Notes: generated by a model not told the origin, from the sequence alone. A stretch of DNA of 45,698 nt from Gammaproteobacteria bacterium (GCA_026197095.1 JAPHTF010000026.1:1-45698), one strand, 5' to 3'. Positions 29,667 to 41,045 are shown, counted from the stretch's first letter. Numbers and translations are program-made.

Positions 29667-30485
29667 TTAATCTTTTTCTATTGGCGTATTCGGTTCATTT
29701 CCCCAGTCAGACCATGAACCTGGATAACCTTTAATCTTCTCATAACCTAAAGATTTCAACATGATATAGGTATGTGCTGAACGGTGGTGTGTTTGGCAAT
29801 AGACCACAATCGTTTTATCGGGCGTCAAACCTTTATTTTCCAGCATTTGGCGTAACTCAGCTTCCGGCTTGAAACATTTATCTTTTTGCATATCCATGGC
29901 ATCAGTCCACTCAATGTTAATAGCCCCGGGAATATGACCGCCACGTTGAGCAAAGACTTTGGCTGCAGTGTATTCAGCGGCACTACGCGTATCGTACATT
30001 GCAACGTTGTCATCTGATAGATGATCTAAAATAAACTGGCGGGTAGCGACAGGCTCATAGTTCATTTCTGCTTTAAATTTACATGGCGTTGGGAAAACGA
30101 TCTCAGATGAAATTTCATTGCCATGGTTAGACCAGCCTTGCAGGCCGCCATTCAATATAGAGTAATTAGTATGGCCTGCAATCTCCAGAGTCCATAATAA
30201 ACGACAAGCACGTCCACCACCTTCATCATCGTAAACCACGACATGTTTATCTTTAGTCAGTCCCAGGCTACCTAAAACGTTGTTTAATTGCTCCTCAGTC
30301 GGTAATAATCCCATGCGTGGCTGCTCTATTCGTACAATCCACTCATAATTTAAAAATACTGCACCGGGAATATGATACTGGACATAAGTCGCAGGACTTG
30401 AAAGATCAACAATTAAAACATCATCTGAATGCAAATGATCTTTTAATACGGATGGTTCAAGAATTAGAGGAAGAGTAACTGACAT
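29667..30485 (-). CDS. Rhodanese-family sulfurtransferase, RhdA-like
   Basis: The two-domain rhodanese has an inactive N-terminal domain and a catalytic C-terminal domain with the loop CQTHHRSA, whose cysteine would carry the persulfide. That loop is the form I recall from Azotobacter/Pseudomonas RhdA. The reaction would be thiosulfate:cyanide sulfur transfer in vitro; the cellular acceptor is unknown. The frame extends to an ATG at 30530, but a TATAAT on the minus strand at 30519-30524 would start the transcript inside that extension, and an AAAGGCG site precedes ATG 30485, giving 272 residues, the normal length. Confidence 0.88.
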   Translation of the reverse strand: MSVTLPLILEPSVLKDHLHSDDVLIVDLSSPATYVQYHIPGAVFLNYEWIVRIEQPRMGLLPTEEQLNNVLGSLGLTKDKHVVVYDDEGGGRACRLLWTLEIAGHTNYSILNGGLQGWSNHGNEISSEIVFPTPCKFKAEMNYEPVATRQFILDHLSDDNVAMYDTRSAAEYTAAKVFAQRGGHIPGAINIEWTDAMDMQKDKCFKPEAELRQMLENKGLTPDKTIVVYCQTHHRSAHTYIMLKSLGYEKIKGYPGSWSDWGNEPNTPIEKD

Positions 30486-30518
30486 ATAAGCGCCTTTGTA
30501 TAAAGAGTTTAATATGAG

Positions 30519-30524
30519 ATTATA
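30519..30524 (-). promoter_or_regulatory. -10 element of the sulfurtransferase gene
   Basis: On the minus strand this is a consensus TATAAT; the -35 region is poor. Its position fixes the gene start at 30485 rather than 30530. Confidence 0.45.
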
Positions 30525-30663
30525 ACGCAAGAAGATTCACAGTAAAAATGAACTAAAACAACATGTTCTGCGTAGTTGTTTGTGAATTATTCTTACCGAG
30601 CTATTCCTGACTAAAGCAGTCGGTGATAGAATTGATCGTTTAAATTTTGAGTAAGGGTTTACT

Positions 30664-31785
30664 ATGACAATTTCATCATTCCAACCACCTAAACGTACAC
30701 TAATGGGACCAGGTCCCTCAGATGTGAGTGAACGTGTCCTCCAGGCGCTTGCACGTCCTACCATTGGGCACCTTGATCCCACTTTTGTTGGCATGATGGA
30801 TGAGATGAAAACCTTGCTTCAGTATGCATTCATGACAAAAAATGAGCTGACTTTTCCTGTCTCTGCACCCGGTTCAGCAGGTATGGAAACATGTTTTGTG
30901 AATTTGGTTGAACGCGGTGACAAAGTGATCGTTTGCCAAAATGGTGTGTTTGGCGGGCGGATGAAAGAAAATGTTGAGCGTATTGGCGCAACGGCCATTA
31001 TGGTAGAAGATGAGTGGGGCACAGTAGTTGATCCGCAAAAAGTTGAAGATGCTTTAAAAGCGCACCCAGATGCTAAATTTGTTGCCTTTGTTCATGCAGA
31101 AACTTCAACCGGTGCAATGTCAGATGCTGAAACACTGGTAAAACTTGCTCACGAACATGATTGTTTAGCCATTGTTGATGCAGTAACTTCATTAGCGGGT
31201 TCTCCACTAAAGGTTGATGAGTGGAATATCGATGCAATTTATTCTGGTACACAGAAATGTTTATCAGCTCCTCCAGGATTATCTCCAGTTAGTTTTAGTG
31301 AACGAGCAGCAGACGTGATTAAAAACCGTAAATCCAAGTGTCAAAGCTGGTTCCTCGATATGAGCTTAGTGATGGGTTATTGGGGGGCGGGTGCTAAACG
31401 TGCTTATCACCATACTGCGCCAGTTAATAACTTGTATGGCTTACATGAAGCTTTGGTTATTTTACAAGAAGAAGGTTTAGAGAATTCCTGGGCGCGCCAT
31501 GAAAAGATGCATCAGAAATTAAAAGCCGGGCTTGAAGACATGGGCATAGGATTTGTTGTCAAAGAAGGTGATCGTTTACCACAACTGAATGCTGTTTATA
31601 TACCTGATGGTGTTGATGATGCTGAAGTACGTGGCAAATTACTCAATGATTACAATCTTGAAATTGGTGCGGGTTTAGGTGCCTTAGCAGGTAAAGTATG
31701 GCGTATTGGTTTAATGGGCTATGCGGCACGAGAAGAGAATGTTGATTACTGTTTAAACTCTTTAAAAGAAGTACTGGGGAAATAG
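30664..31785 (+). CDS. Serine/alanine-glyoxylate aminotransferase family protein
   Basis: A class V PLP aminotransferase of 373 residues. The PLP lysine is Lys198 in [14 protein letters not shown], the cofactor aspartate lies in [11 protein letters not shown], and the start [16 protein letters not shown] and the end [15 protein letters not shown] are typical of the alanine-glyoxylate/serine-glyoxylate group. Donor choice (serine, alanine) cannot be read from the sequence. It could serve photorespiratory-type glyoxylate disposal or C1 assimilation, but no hydroxypyruvate reductase or glycerate kinase lies nearby. It has its own terminator, so it is probably monocistronic. Confidence 0.9.
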   Translation: MTISSFQPPKRTLMGPGPSDVSERVLQALARPTIGHLDPTFVGMMDEMKTLLQYAFMTKNELTFPVSAPGSAGMETCFVNLVERGDKVIVCQNGVFGGRMKENVERIGATAIMVEDEWGTVVDPQKVEDALKAHPDAKFVAFVHAETSTGAMSDAETLVKLAHEHDCLAIVDAVTSLAGSPLKVDEWNIDAIYSGTQKCLSAPPGLSPVSFSERAADVIKNRKSKCQSWFLDMSLVMGYWGAGAKRAYHHTAPVNNLYGLHEALVILQEEGLENSWARHEKMHQKLKAGLEDMGIGFVVKEGDRLPQLNAVYIPDGVDDAEVRGKLLNDYNLEIGAGLGALAGKVWRIGLMGYAAREENVDYCLNSLKEVLGK

Positions 31786-31804
31786 TTATTTAACAATTTT
31801 TAAT

Positions 31805-31834
31805 AAAAAGCCAGCTTAAAGCTGGCTTTTTTAT
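31805..31834 (+). terminator. Rho-independent terminator after the aminotransferase gene
   Basis: AAGCCAGCTT (31808-31817) and AAGCTGGCTT (31819-31828) pair, followed by a T-run to 31832; the A-run before it makes it potentially bidirectional. Confidence 0.9.
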
Positions 31835-31931
31835 TTATAATGAAACGAATATGTCATTTAACTTTTTGATAGTTATTCAATTTCTTACAGGTTTTCATCG
31901 ATTAGTGTCTCATCAAGCGGTCAATTTCGAA

Positions 31932-31959
31932 TTGTTTTAAATTTAAGAACAACTATAAT
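31932..31959 (+). promoter_or_regulatory. Promoter of the GGDEF gene
   Basis: TTGTTT (31932-31937), 16 bp, TATAAT (31954-31959); the TTG start is 29 bp downstream. Confidence 0.5.
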
Positions 31960-31988
31960 TAAAATACTGAAATACAATAGGCTGTTAT

Positions 31989-33599
31989 TTGTTGAGTAAG
32001 CTAAATTTCATTAGTATCAAATACATCATAGTGCTCATCATTTTTGCAACTATCTCTGCATTGCTTTCTTATTATATCTACCGCAGTTCTACCTCATTAT
32101 ATTCCGAAGCAGAAAATGCCATCACTCAGCTACAAATGAAAAGAAAAGCTGTTACCGGAATGATGCGCTCAGCCAGAGAACGATCCATTCTCTTATTAAA
32201 TATGTATATTGAGCAAGATGTATTTAATCGTGATGAAATAAAAATGGACATGACTACTGAGGCTCATCACTTTAATCGAAGTAAATCTGAATTTGAGAAT
32301 ACAAAACTGTCAGATGAAGAGAAAGCTGTATTTGTAGAAGTAATGGATATGGTGAAGTCCAATGCACCTGTTCATTTGCAGGCAGCAGATTTAATGGTTA
32401 ACAATGAAATGGAGCGTGCAAATGAGCTACTTTTTAATATTGTTATTCCTAAACAACAGGATGTCTTGCAAAAATTTGATGAAATCCTTGCGCTAATCGA
32501 TGTCAATGTTAGCCAGGAGATTATAAAGTTAAAGACTCTTCAACGAACAACCACTAAATATATTTTACAGCTTATTTTATTGGTTTTAGCGGGCGCATTT
32601 GCTTTCTTCTTTGTTATTCATTCAAGAACAAAAATAAGAGAGTCAGAACTGAAAAAATTAGTTGCTGAGCGAACCCGAAAATTAGAACAAGCTCATGCTC
32701 AGGTTGATTCATTAGTAGCAAACTCTTCAGATGGCATTATTAGTATTGATTCAGAACATAATATTGTGCTTTTTAATCCTGCTGCCGAACAGATATTTCA
32801 AATTAAGCAGAAGGATGCTCTCGGTAAACCATTATCAATACTATTGCCCGACAATGTTCAGCAAAGTCATCATGAGCATGTTGCCATGTTCGGAGAGAGT
32901 GATGATTCACATGCACGTTTAATGAGTTCACGTGCTGAAATCCAGGAAAAAAGACAGGATGGTAGTCTTTTTGATGCTGAAGCAAGTATCTGTAAATCTT
33001 CAATTGACGGTACGACATATTTTACAGCGTTTTTGCGCGATATTACTGAAAGACGCAAGGCTGAAGAAGAAATTCGCCGACTCGCTATGTATGACAGTTT
33101 GACCGGCCTGGCGAACAGACATCATTTTGAAAGTGTTTTAAAAACCGCGATTGCATTTGCCAACCGTTTTCCGGATAACAAAATCAGTTTATTGTTATTA
33201 GATTTGGACTTGTTTAAGCAGGTCAACGATACATATGGTCATGCAGTGGGTGATGCATTACTGATACGTATAGCTGAAATTTTGCAAAAAAATGTGCGAG
33301 ATGCGGATACAGTAGGGCGGTTTGGTGGCGATGAGTTCGCTATACTTTTACAAGGTATTGATACGAGCGAACAAGTTGCAAAAGTGGCAGAGAAACTTAT
33401 TAATGCGCTTTCAAAACCGCATACTATCGAAGGACATGAAATCGATATTGGTGTAAGTATTGGTATTACGTTTTGTCCTGAGTTTGGAACCGGGTCAGAA
33501 CAATTGCTCAAACAAGCAGACAAAATGATGTATAAATCAAAAGATGCAGGGCGCAATACGTATCGTATATATTCTCAAGGCAGCACTGATTCTAACTAA
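31989..33599 (+). CDS. Membrane diguanylate cyclase with PAS domain
   Basis: The 536-residue protein has a transmembrane helix (12-30), a helical periplasmic sensor (31-188, four-helix-bundle type), a second helix (191-211), a short coiled coil, a PAS domain (about 238-355) and a GGDEF domain (363-530). The active site is intact (GGDEF, 446-450), and the inhibitory c-di-GMP site RxxD is present five residues upstream (Arg437, Asp440), so it should make c-di-GMP under product inhibition. The start is TTG at 31989, seven bases after an AGG; the next TTG codon is adjacent and no ATG occurs before the first helix. It converges on the hybrid kinase gene. Confidence 0.9.
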   Translation: MLSKLNFISIKYIIVLIIFATISALLSYYIYRSSTSLYSEAENAITQLQMKRKAVTGMMRSARERSILLLNMYIEQDVFNRDEIKMDMTTEAHHFNRSKSEFENTKLSDEEKAVFVEVMDMVKSNAPVHLQAADLMVNNEMERANELLFNIVIPKQQDVLQKFDEILALIDVNVSQEIIKLKTLQRTTTKYILQLILLVLAGAFAFFFVIHSRTKIRESELKKLVAERTRKLEQAHAQVDSLVANSSDGIISIDSEHNIVLFNPAAEQIFQIKQKDALGKPLSILLPDNVQQSHHEHVAMFGESDDSHARLMSSRAEIQEKRQDGSLFDAEASICKSSIDGTTYFTAFLRDITERRKAEEEIRRLAMYDSLTGLANRHHFESVLKTAIAFANRFPDNKISLLLLDLDLFKQVNDTYGHAVGDALLIRIAEILQKNVRDADTVGRFGGDEFAILLQGIDTSEQVAKVAEKLINALSKPHTIEGHEIDIGVSIGITFCPEFGTGSEQLLKQADKMMYKSKDAGRNTYRIYSQGSTDSN

Positions 33600-33616
33600 C
33601 ACTATTAAGTGAGCGG

Positions 33617-35515
33617 TTATTTTTTATCTAACAATTTCTGTATAGTGAGTATTAATTCTTGCGAACTAAAAGGTTTGTGTATTAAATTTTTCTGTAACGT
33701 ATCTTCAACCATAGTTTCATTAACATCTTTAGTATAACCACTAATGAATTGAATTTTTATTGCTGGATATTTTTCCTGAACAATCGCGGCCAGCTGGTAG
33801 CCATCCATCTCTGGCATGATGATATCGGTAACAAGAGCGTCGATGTTTCTGCTTTCGAGTATATCTAGAGCCTGTTTCGCATTTTCTGCAGCAAAGACAT
33901 TAAAACCATTCTCGCTGAGTATTTCACAGGTTAAGTTAAGCAAAGCTATTTCATCATCAACTACCAAAATATTTTTATCAGTAGGCGAACTAGGTAGCAG
34001 GTTTACTGTTTCAGATGACTTGGTCTTCTCACTGGTATTATAACGAGGAAAATAAAGTGTTAAATGTGTACCTTTATCAGGTTCAGAGTAAACCTTAATA
34101 GCACCTTTGCTACGATTTACAAAACCATAAACCTGGCTTAAACCAAGTCCTGTACCTTCGCTTCCTTTAGTTGTAAAGAAGGGCTCAAATATTTTTGCCT
34201 GGGTGACTTTATCCATACCACAACCTGTGTCAGCAAAACTGAGCAGAACATAATCACCCGGCATAACGCCTAGAGAATAGGCAGCATCTTGATCTACTCT
34301 TTGATTACCTGTTTGTATGGTTAATTGCCCGTTTCCTTTTATGGAGTGCATTGCATTAATGCTGATGTTTAAGATGGCGTCTTCGATGTCACTTTCATCA
34401 AGCCAAACAGGCCATAGATTTTCTTTCAGGTTTAAAATTAATGAAATACGCGGGGTTAAGGTTTTCTTCAGCATATCCTGTTGATGTTGCAACAGAAGAT
34501 TGAGATCTAATTGTTCTTCTTCAGAATAATTCTTTTTTGCAAAGGTAAGTAATTTTTTAGTTAACTTAGTACCTCGTTCACCCGCATGCTGAATTTCATG
34601 AACGTAGTTAGTCAAATTAGGTTGTTGAGTTAACTGATTTTCTAATAATTCGGCATAACCTAAAATAACACCAAGCATATTATTGTAGTCATGAGCTATG
34701 CCACCACTCAATTGCCCTAAAGCATCCATTTTTTGGCTTCTGCTCATAATATCCATAGCCAGCTTATCTTTTTCTACCTGTTTATTTTTAATAATGGAAA
34801 TATAGATAAGTACAATTAATCCCATTAACCATAGACTTACGTGACTAAAAAGTGACTGGGATTGTGATGAGTAATTTTCTTGTTCAAAAGGTTTTAATGG
34901 AACAGATACGCTTACACCTCCGCGAATATCACCAACTTTAAATCCGAGATGGCCATGACAGAGCACACATCCTTCCTTCATTATCATGGGGCGTATCATA
35001 CGCAGATAGGGTTCATGATTAATCTCTGCTATTTGGATAATTTCTTTTTCTCCTCGATCAAATTTTTTTAATGATTCGAGTTCCCATGTATCCGGTTTGT
35101 TAATTTTTCCTTCAGGATCGAGCAGTACTTGTCCGGTTATACGGCCCTTTACACCATAGAGCTCATCAAACTCTTCTGTCATTTGACGCATCATATAGGC
35201 TGGGTTCATCAACGTAAGTTTTATACCCGTTTTGGTTTCAACATCTCGATGAGGAAGATGTGCAAGTGACGGATTTGGCGGAGTGCGTTTATCTGGCTGA
35301 ACATAGAACCCCCCATGTCGGGTTGCCCACGTTCGAAAAGCACTATCTTTATTCCAGTAATCATTAGCCTGTTTTGTCGCAAGTCGTATGGAGTGTTTTT
35401 CAAAACCACGAATGTTTGAATAGAATGACAGGATGAGTAGTAGAGACCATAAAAATGCGATAGCGATTAGAAATTTATAGTTTTCTTTTAACATAGAAAT
35501 GATATCTTTCGCCAA
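33617..35515 (-). CDS. Hybrid histidine kinase with DUF3365 heme-motif sensor
   Basis: The 632-residue protein has a transmembrane helix (14-34), a periplasmic DUF3365/Tll0287-like sensor (35-222) containing the c-type heme motif CVLCH (183-187), a second helix (226-243), a HisKA domain with His275 in GGIAHDYNN, an HATPase domain (FADTGCGMD, GSEGTGLGLSQVYG) and a C-terminal receiver (ILVVDDE, acceptor Asp564 in VTDIIMPEMDG). It probably senses redox state or a gas through a covalently bound heme. The output is unclear: no unpaired response regulator or Hpt gene is next to it. Confidence 0.88.
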   Translation of the reverse strand: MAKDIISMLKENYKFLIAIAFLWSLLLILSFYSNIRGFEKHSIRLATKQANDYWNKDSAFRTWATRHGGFYVQPDKRTPPNPSLAHLPHRDVETKTGIKLTLMNPAYMMRQMTEEFDELYGVKGRITGQVLLDPEGKINKPDTWELESLKKFDRGEKEIIQIAEINHEPYLRMIRPMIMKEGCVLCHGHLGFKVGDIRGGVSVSVPLKPFEQENYSSQSQSLFSHVSLWLMGLIVLIYISIIKNKQVEKDKLAMDIMSRSQKMDALGQLSGGIAHDYNNMLGVILGYAELLENQLTQQPNLTNYVHEIQHAGERGTKLTKKLLTFAKKNYSEEEQLDLNLLLQHQQDMLKKTLTPRISLILNLKENLWPVWLDESDIEDAILNISINAMHSIKGNGQLTIQTGNQRVDQDAAYSLGVMPGDYVLLSFADTGCGMDKVTQAKIFEPFFTTKGSEGTGLGLSQVYGFVNRSKGAIKVYSEPDKGTHLTLYFPRYNTSEKTKSSETVNLLPSSPTDKNILVVDDEIALLNLTCEILSENGFNVFAAENAKQALDILESRNIDALVTDIIMPEMDGYQLAAIVQEKYPAIKIQFISGYTKDVNETMVEDTLQKNLIHKPFSSQELILTIQKLLDKK

Positions 35516-35690
35516 CGTATAAGTCCTTTAGAAAATAGATGTTCTGAAAATATTCCAGTTTATAAGTTAGTATCGGCGATTAATTTAGATAATTTAGTAA
35601 ATCAACTCTATTTTAGAGTATAACAATATGATTATATTTGGGTGTGTATTTTATTGACTATTAATTCTATTCATTTTGCCGTGAAGTCGA

Positions 35691-38099
35691 TCATTGTTGA
35701 TGAGCCGCTAAATATAACCATGTTTCAATAACACTGTCTGGGTTAAGCGAAACACTGTGTATGCCTTGCTCCATTAACCAAAAAGCAAAATCGGGATGAT
35801 CGGAGGGACCCTGGCCACAAATACCAATATATTTATTTTTTATTTTGCATTCCCTTATTGCCATACTGAGCAAGGATTTAACGGCTTCATTACGCTCATC
35901 AAAACGGTCTGCTACAAGTTCGGAATCACGATCTAAGCCAAGTGTTAGTTGAGTCATATCATTCGAGCCTATCGAAAACCCATCAAAATATTTTAAGAAT
36001 TTTTCAGCTAATAATGCATTAGAGGGAATTTCACACATCATCATGATTTTGAGGTCATTTTCATCTCGTGCTAAATCATTTTCTTTTAGTAAATTGGTTA
36101 CCTCATGTGCTTCTTCGGGTGTTCGCACAAATGGAATCATGATAGCTACATTCGTTAAGCCCATCTCTTCACGGACTTTTTTGATGGCAAAACATTCAAG
36201 CTCAAAACAATCCTGGAAACGAGGATCGATATAACGTGAAGCACCACGAAAACCAATCATCGGGTTTTCTTCATGTGGCTCATATTTTTCGCCACCGACA
36301 AGGTTCGCATATTCATTTGATTTAAAATCGGATAAACGCACAATGACAGGTTTAGGATAAAATGCGGCGGCAATGGTGGCTATACCTTCACTCAGCTTCT
36401 CAATATAAAAGCTTACTGGATCGGTATAGCCTGCAATACGTTCATCAATTAATTGTTTAATCTCTTCCGATTGAATATTGTATTGTAATAATGCTTTAGG
36501 GTGGATACCAATCGAACGGTTAATAATAAATTCAAGCCTGGCTAAGCCTACGCCATGATTGGGTAAAAAACTAAAATCAAACGCGCGATCAGGTGTGCCA
36601 ACATTCAGCATGATTTTAAAGGGTAGCTCAGGCATTTCATTAAGATTTATTTCATTAATCTTAAATTCCTGAATGCCTTCATAAATAAATCCTTCTTCAC
36701 CTTCTGCACAGCTTACGGTAACAGCTTGGCCATTATTTAAAACGTCAGAAGCATCACTCGTGCCTACAACTGCGGGTACGCCTAATTCGCGTGCAATAAT
36801 GGCTGCGTGGCATGTCCGCCCACCACGATTAGTGACAATGGCGCTGGCACGTTTCATTACCGGTTCCCAGTCAGGATCTGTCATATCAGTAACAAGAATT
36901 TCGCCATCAACAAGTTGGTCCATTTCACTGGCGTTTAATATGATACGCACATTTCCGTGGCCGATACGCTGGCCAACACTTCTTCCTGAAGATAAAACAA
37001 TTTTTTTATTTTTTGTTTCTTTTAATTCATAACGTTGTAGCACATGACGATTGTCACGACTTTTGACGGTTTCAGGTCTTGCCTGGACGATATATATTTT
37101 ACCGCTTAGTCCGTCTTTAGCCCATTCGATGTCCATGGGTTTGCCATAATGCTTTTCAATTTTATGGCCCATTGTAGCGATGGCTGTGACTTCATCATCG
37201 TTGATACTAAATTTATTTTGTTCATTTTTTTCTACATCAATAGTATTTGTAGATGTTTTATGCTCAGTGGATTCAGTAAAAATCATTTTTCTTTTTTTAC
37301 TGCCAATGTTGCGGCGTAAAATTGCAGATTTGTTTTTTTCTAAAGCTGGCTTGTAAACATAAAATTCATCAGGATTTACGCTACCTTGTACAACGGTTTC
37401 GCCCAGGCCGTAGGCAGATGTTATAAAAATCACATCTTCAAAGCCTGACTCAGTGTCGAGAGTAAACATAACACCACTACTGCCTAAATCACTGCGTATC
37501 ATGAGTTGGATACCCGCAGATAAAGCAACGTTATGATGTTCAAAACCATGATGAACACGATATGCGATTGCACGATCATTATATAAGGAAGCAAATACGG
37601 CCTGGATGGCTTTTAATATGGCATCTTCACCTTGTACATTGAGATAGGTTTCTTGCTGGCCGGCAAATGATGCATCAGCTAGATCTTCTGCTGTTGCTGA
37701 TGAGCGCACTGCATAGCTTGCCTTTTCTCCATAACGCTCAACGAGTTGCTGGTAAGCCTGGCGAAAATCTTTATCAAGTTCTGCGGGTAATTCTGCATCA
37801 TAGATCCATTGACGAATTTGACTACCAGCTTTTTTTAACGCAGCAACGTCATGAACATCCAGGCCTTTAAGAGCATGGTTAATTTTTTCTTCAAGATGGG
37901 TGTGTTTAATAAAAAACCAAAAGGCATCTGAAGTTGTAGCAAAGCCACCAGGAACGCTGATGCCTGATTCGGCTAATGAGCTTATCATTTCACCTAAAGA
38001 AGAATTTTTACCACCAACTTGTGGCAAGTGAGTCAGGTTGATCTCTTCAAACCATAATATATTTTTATTCATTATTTTATTTTTAGTCTTCTTTATCAT
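35691..38099 (-). CDS. ppsA: Phosphoenolpyruvate synthase
   Basis: PpsA converts pyruvate and ATP to PEP, AMP and phosphate in gluconeogenesis. The 802-residue protein has the ATP-grasp domain ([11 protein letters not shown] near the start), the swivelling domain with phospho-histidine in [14 protein letters not shown], and the C-terminal PEP/pyruvate domain with the catalytic Cys in [11 protein letters not shown]. The Thr before that Cys-His is the residue targeted by PpsR-type regulators. Family N-termini correspond to Met10 (38072), so the true start may be there rather than 38099; neither has a strong ribosome site. The regulator gene ppsR diverges upstream with 90 bp between. Confidence 0.95.
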   Translation of the reverse strand: MIKKTKNKIMNKNILWFEEINLTHLPQVGGKNSSLGEMISSLAESGISVPGGFATTSDAFWFFIKHTHLEEKINHALKGLDVHDVAALKKAGSQIRQWIYDAELPAELDKDFRQAYQQLVERYGEKASYAVRSSATAEDLADASFAGQQETYLNVQGEDAILKAIQAVFASLYNDRAIAYRVHHGFEHHNVALSAGIQLMIRSDLGSSGVMFTLDTESGFEDVIFITSAYGLGETVVQGSVNPDEFYVYKPALEKNKSAILRRNIGSKKRKMIFTESTEHKTSTNTIDVEKNEQNKFSINDDEVTAIATMGHKIEKHYGKPMDIEWAKDGLSGKIYIVQARPETVKSRDNRHVLQRYELKETKNKKIVLSSGRSVGQRIGHGNVRIILNASEMDQLVDGEILVTDMTDPDWEPVMKRASAIVTNRGGRTCHAAIIARELGVPAVVGTSDASDVLNNGQAVTVSCAEGEEGFIYEGIQEFKINEINLNEMPELPFKIMLNVGTPDRAFDFSFLPNHGVGLARLEFIINRSIGIHPKALLQYNIQSEEIKQLIDERIAGYTDPVSFYIEKLSEGIATIAAAFYPKPVIVRLSDFKSNEYANLVGGEKYEPHEENPMIGFRGASRYIDPRFQDCFELECFAIKKVREEMGLTNVAIMIPFVRTPEEAHEVTNLLKENDLARDENDLKIMMMCEIPSNALLAEKFLKYFDGFSIGSNDMTQLTLGLDRDSELVADRFDERNEAVKSLLSMAIRECKIKNKYIGICGQGPSDHPDFAFWLMEQGIHSVSLNPDSVIETWLYLAAHQQ

Positions 38100-38189
38100 G
38101 GAGAAATACCAGATTATTATGCTATGTTATAACTTCATATGATAAATACAATGTAATCGTCGAACCTAAAGAAATCAACATTAAAGACA

Positions 38190-39035
38190 ATGACAGATAA
38201 AATAAATATTGCTCGCCCTGTTTTTTTTGTATCAAATAGTACTGGTATAACAGTAGAAACACTCGGCCGTAGCCTGTTATATCAATTTCCTGACACAAAA
38301 TTTGAATCTCACTCATTACGTTTTGTAGATACAGAAATAAAAGCACACGATGCGGTTGATACAATTAATAAATACGGTGAGAAGACAGGTTTACATCCCA
38401 TTATTTTGTGTACATTAGTCACAAAAGAGTTGCGAGATATCGTCGCCAAAGCAAATGGTTTATATCTTGATGTGTTTGATTGTTTTATTACACCGATAGA
38501 ACAGGAAATAGGCTATAAAGCTAAACTGGGTATAGTTGAATCTCATCATGGCATTGTTGATGATGACTATTACAGCGAACGGATTGATGCAGTTAATTTC
38601 TCTCTTAAAACAGATGATGGTATCGGCGCCCAGCAATATTCACAAGCGGATGTTATTTTAACAGGTGCTTCTCGAACGGGTAAAACACCCACCTGCCTGT
38701 ATTTAGCCATGCATTATGGTTTAAAGGCGGCAAACTATCCGATTGTGGATGAAGAAATTGATTCTTATTCAATACCTGCATCATTACAAGAATATAAGGA
38801 TAAGGTTTTTGGATTATTAGTCACGCCTGAGCGATTACAAAATATTCGAACAAAACGGCGTCCTGATAGTCAATACTCCTCTTTACCCCAGTGTCAGTAT
38901 GAAATAAGGCAGACTGAGGCTCTGTTCCAGCATGAAGATATCCCCTACTTTGATGTCAGTAGCATGTCAATTGAGGAAGTGGCCTCAAGTATCATGAGTA
39001 TGCTGAAAATACGCCCTCGCAGATTTTTGCCTTAA
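38190..39035 (+). CDS. ppsR: PEP synthase regulatory kinase/phosphorylase (PSRP)
   Basis: A DUF299 bifunctional enzyme that inactivates PEP synthase by ADP-dependent threonine phosphorylation and reactivates it by phosphate-dependent dephosphorylation. The 281 residues include the start RPVFFVSNSTGITVETLGRS, the P-loop-like GASRTGKTPTCLYLA and the GLLVTPERLQNIRTKRR segment. Adjacency to ppsA identifies the target. Confidence 0.95.
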   Translation: MTDKINIARPVFFVSNSTGITVETLGRSLLYQFPDTKFESHSLRFVDTEIKAHDAVDTINKYGEKTGLHPIILCTLVTKELRDIVAKANGLYLDVFDCFITPIEQEIGYKAKLGIVESHHGIVDDDYYSERIDAVNFSLKTDDGIGAQQYSQADVILTGASRTGKTPTCLYLAMHYGLKAANYPIVDEEIDSYSIPASLQEYKDKVFGLLVTPERLQNIRTKRRPDSQYSSLPQCQYEIRQTEALFQHEDIPYFDVSSMSIEEVASSIMSMLKIRPRRFLP

Positions 39036-39058
39036 ATAAAGAAATATTCGAAATTTTG

Positions 39059-39090
39059 CCCTTGAAACCTGCTGATATTGCCAATATATA
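39059..39090 (+). promoter_or_regulatory. Overlapping heat-shock (sigma-32) and sigma-70 promoters of htpG
   Basis: CCCTTGAAA (39059-39067) fits the sigma-32 -35 CNCTTGAAA fully; 13 bp on, CCAATATA (39081-39088) is a partial match to CCCCATNT. The same stretch read as sigma-70 gives TTGAAA, 17 bp, TATATA (39085-39090). This suits a chaperone with both basal and heat-induced expression. Confidence 0.6.
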
Positions 39091-39135
39091 AAGTAAGCAT
39101 AAAATTTAACCCAATCTACAAAATGAGAGAGAAAT

Positions 39136-41025
39136 ATGACGGTCGAAGCCAAGAAAGAAACCCTGAGTTTCCAGACCGAGGTCAAGCAACTGCTGAACCT
39201 CATGATTCATTCCTTATATTCGAATAAGGAAATTTTCTTACGCGAGTTGGTATCCAATGCCTCTGATGCTTGCGATAAACTCCGCTTTGAAGCATTAAGT
39301 GATAATGCATTGTATGAAAAAGACAATGACTTAAACATTAAAATTGATTTTGATAAAGAAGCCGGTACGGTCACCATAACTGATAATGGTATTGGTATGA
39401 ACCGCGAAGAAGTGATTGCCAATATTGGCACCATTGCAAATTCAGGTACGCGTAAATTTCTTGATAATCTGACGGGTGAGCAAGCTAAAGACGCACAAAT
39501 GATTGGTCAGTTTGGTGTTGGTTTTTATGCCTCATTTATTGTTGCCGATAATGTTACCGTTGAGACACGTCGTGCCGGTTTAACTGCTGAGCATGGTGTT
39601 CGTTGGCATTCAACTGGCGAAGGTGAATTCGATTTAGAGAATATCAATAAAGAAGAACGTGGTACTAAAATTATTCTTCACCTGAAAAAAGAGGAAGAAG
39701 AATTTGCCGATGACTGGCGTTTACGTTCAATTATTAATAAATATTCTGATCACATTTCTTTGCCAATTTTGATGCGCAAGCGTGATGACAAAGGTCAAAT
39801 AACCGATGAGTTAGAGGCTGCCAATAAAGCATCGGCTTTATGGGTGCGTCCCAAGTCTGAAATTAAAGATGAAGAATATAAAGAATTTTATAAACATGTT
39901 GCCCATGATTTTGATGAGCCCCTCAGCTGGATTCATAACAGAGTAGAAGGCACTCAGGAATATACCACGCTGTTTTATTTACCAAAACGTGCACCGTTTG
40001 ATATGTTTGATCGTGATAATAAGCATGGCATTAAACTTTATGTAAAACGTGTATTTATTATGGATGATGCTGATCAACTGATGCCTAATTATTTACGTTT
40101 TATTAAAGGTGTGGTTGATTCAGATGACTTGCCACTAAATATCTCGCGTGAAATTTTACAACGTAATAAACACATCGATACTATTCGTAGTGCTTCTATT
40201 AAGAAGATATTGGGTCATCTTGAAAAGATGGCTAAAAATGATCCTGAAGATTACGCTTCTTTCTGGAAGGAGTTTGGGCGTGTCTTAAAAGAAGGTCCAG
40301 CAGAAGATTCAGCAAACAAAGAGAAAATTGCTAAGTTGTTCCGTTATGCTTCCACAGCTAATGATTCTGATGTTGAGAATGTGTCGTTAGATGATTACAT
40401 CAGTCGTATGAAACAAGGTCAGGACAAACTGTATTATATTACAGGTGACTCCTATGCCGCTGTTAAAAACAGCCCGCACCTGGAATTGTTCAGGAAAAAA
40501 GGTATTGAAGTTATATTAATGCATGATCGCGTTGATGAATGGATGATGTCTTATTTATCTGAATATGATGGTAAATCTTTCGTCAATATCGCAAAAGGCA
40601 AACTTGATTTAGGTGAGCTGGAAGATAAGGAAGATAAGAAAAAAGCTGAAAAAGCGGCTAAAGATTATGAAAGCTTGCTTAAACATATGGCAGAAAGCTT
40701 AGGTGATAAAGTTAAAGAAGTGCGTGTTTCAACTCGTTTAACCGATTCGCCGTCATGTTTGGTTGTAGAACAACAGGACATGGCTGTTAGTATGCAGAAA
40801 ATTTTGAAACAAGCAGGGCATGAAGTTCCTAATATTGAACCTATTTTGGAAATTAATGTTGAGCATCCTTTAGTGAAACGTCTGAGTGAAGAGCAAGATG
40901 ATGATAAGTTTAAAGACTGGTCACACTTGTTGTTTGACCAGGCAATGTTAAGTGAAGGTGGTCAGTTAGAAGATCCTGTTTCATTTGTAACACGAATTAA
41001 TCAGTTGTTACTTGAAACAATGTAA
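39136..41025 (+). CDS. htpG: Chaperone HtpG (Hsp90)
   Basis: The bacterial Hsp90 is an ATP-dependent cytoplasmic dimer. The 629 residues show the GHKL ATP site ([41 protein letters not shown]), the middle domain ([11 protein letters not shown] with the catalytic Arg region) and the C-terminal dimerisation part. A GAGAGA site precedes the ATG and a strong terminator follows. Confidence 0.98.
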   Translation: MTVEAKKETLSFQTEVKQLLNLMIHSLYSNKEIFLRELVSNASDACDKLRFEALSDNALYEKDNDLNIKIDFDKEAGTVTITDNGIGMNREEVIANIGTIANSGTRKFLDNLTGEQAKDAQMIGQFGVGFYASFIVADNVTVETRRAGLTAEHGVRWHSTGEGEFDLENINKEERGTKIILHLKKEEEEFADDWRLRSIINKYSDHISLPILMRKRDDKGQITDELEAANKASALWVRPKSEIKDEEYKEFYKHVAHDFDEPLSWIHNRVEGTQEYTTLFYLPKRAPFDMFDRDNKHGIKLYVKRVFIMDDADQLMPNYLRFIKGVVDSDDLPLNISREILQRNKHIDTIRSASIKKILGHLEKMAKNDPEDYASFWKEFGRVLKEGPAEDSANKEKIAKLFRYASTANDSDVENVSLDDYISRMKQGQDKLYYITGDSYAAVKNSPHLELFRKKGIEVILMHDRVDEWMMSYLSEYDGKSFVNIAKGKLDLGELEDKEDKKKAEKAAKDYESLLKHMAESLGDKVKEVRVSTRLTDSPSCLVVEQQDMAVSMQKILKQAGHEVPNIEPILEINVEHPLVKRLSEEQDDDKFKDWSHLLFDQAMLSEGGQLEDPVSFVTRINQLLLETM

Positions 41026-41045
41026 TAAGTTATACATTGTTTAAT

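Noticed and set aside
38122-38364. Minus-strand 80-codon ORF between ppsA and ppsR
   Set aside because: It overlaps the ppsR N-terminal coding region, and the ppsA-ppsR divergent layout explains the spacer.
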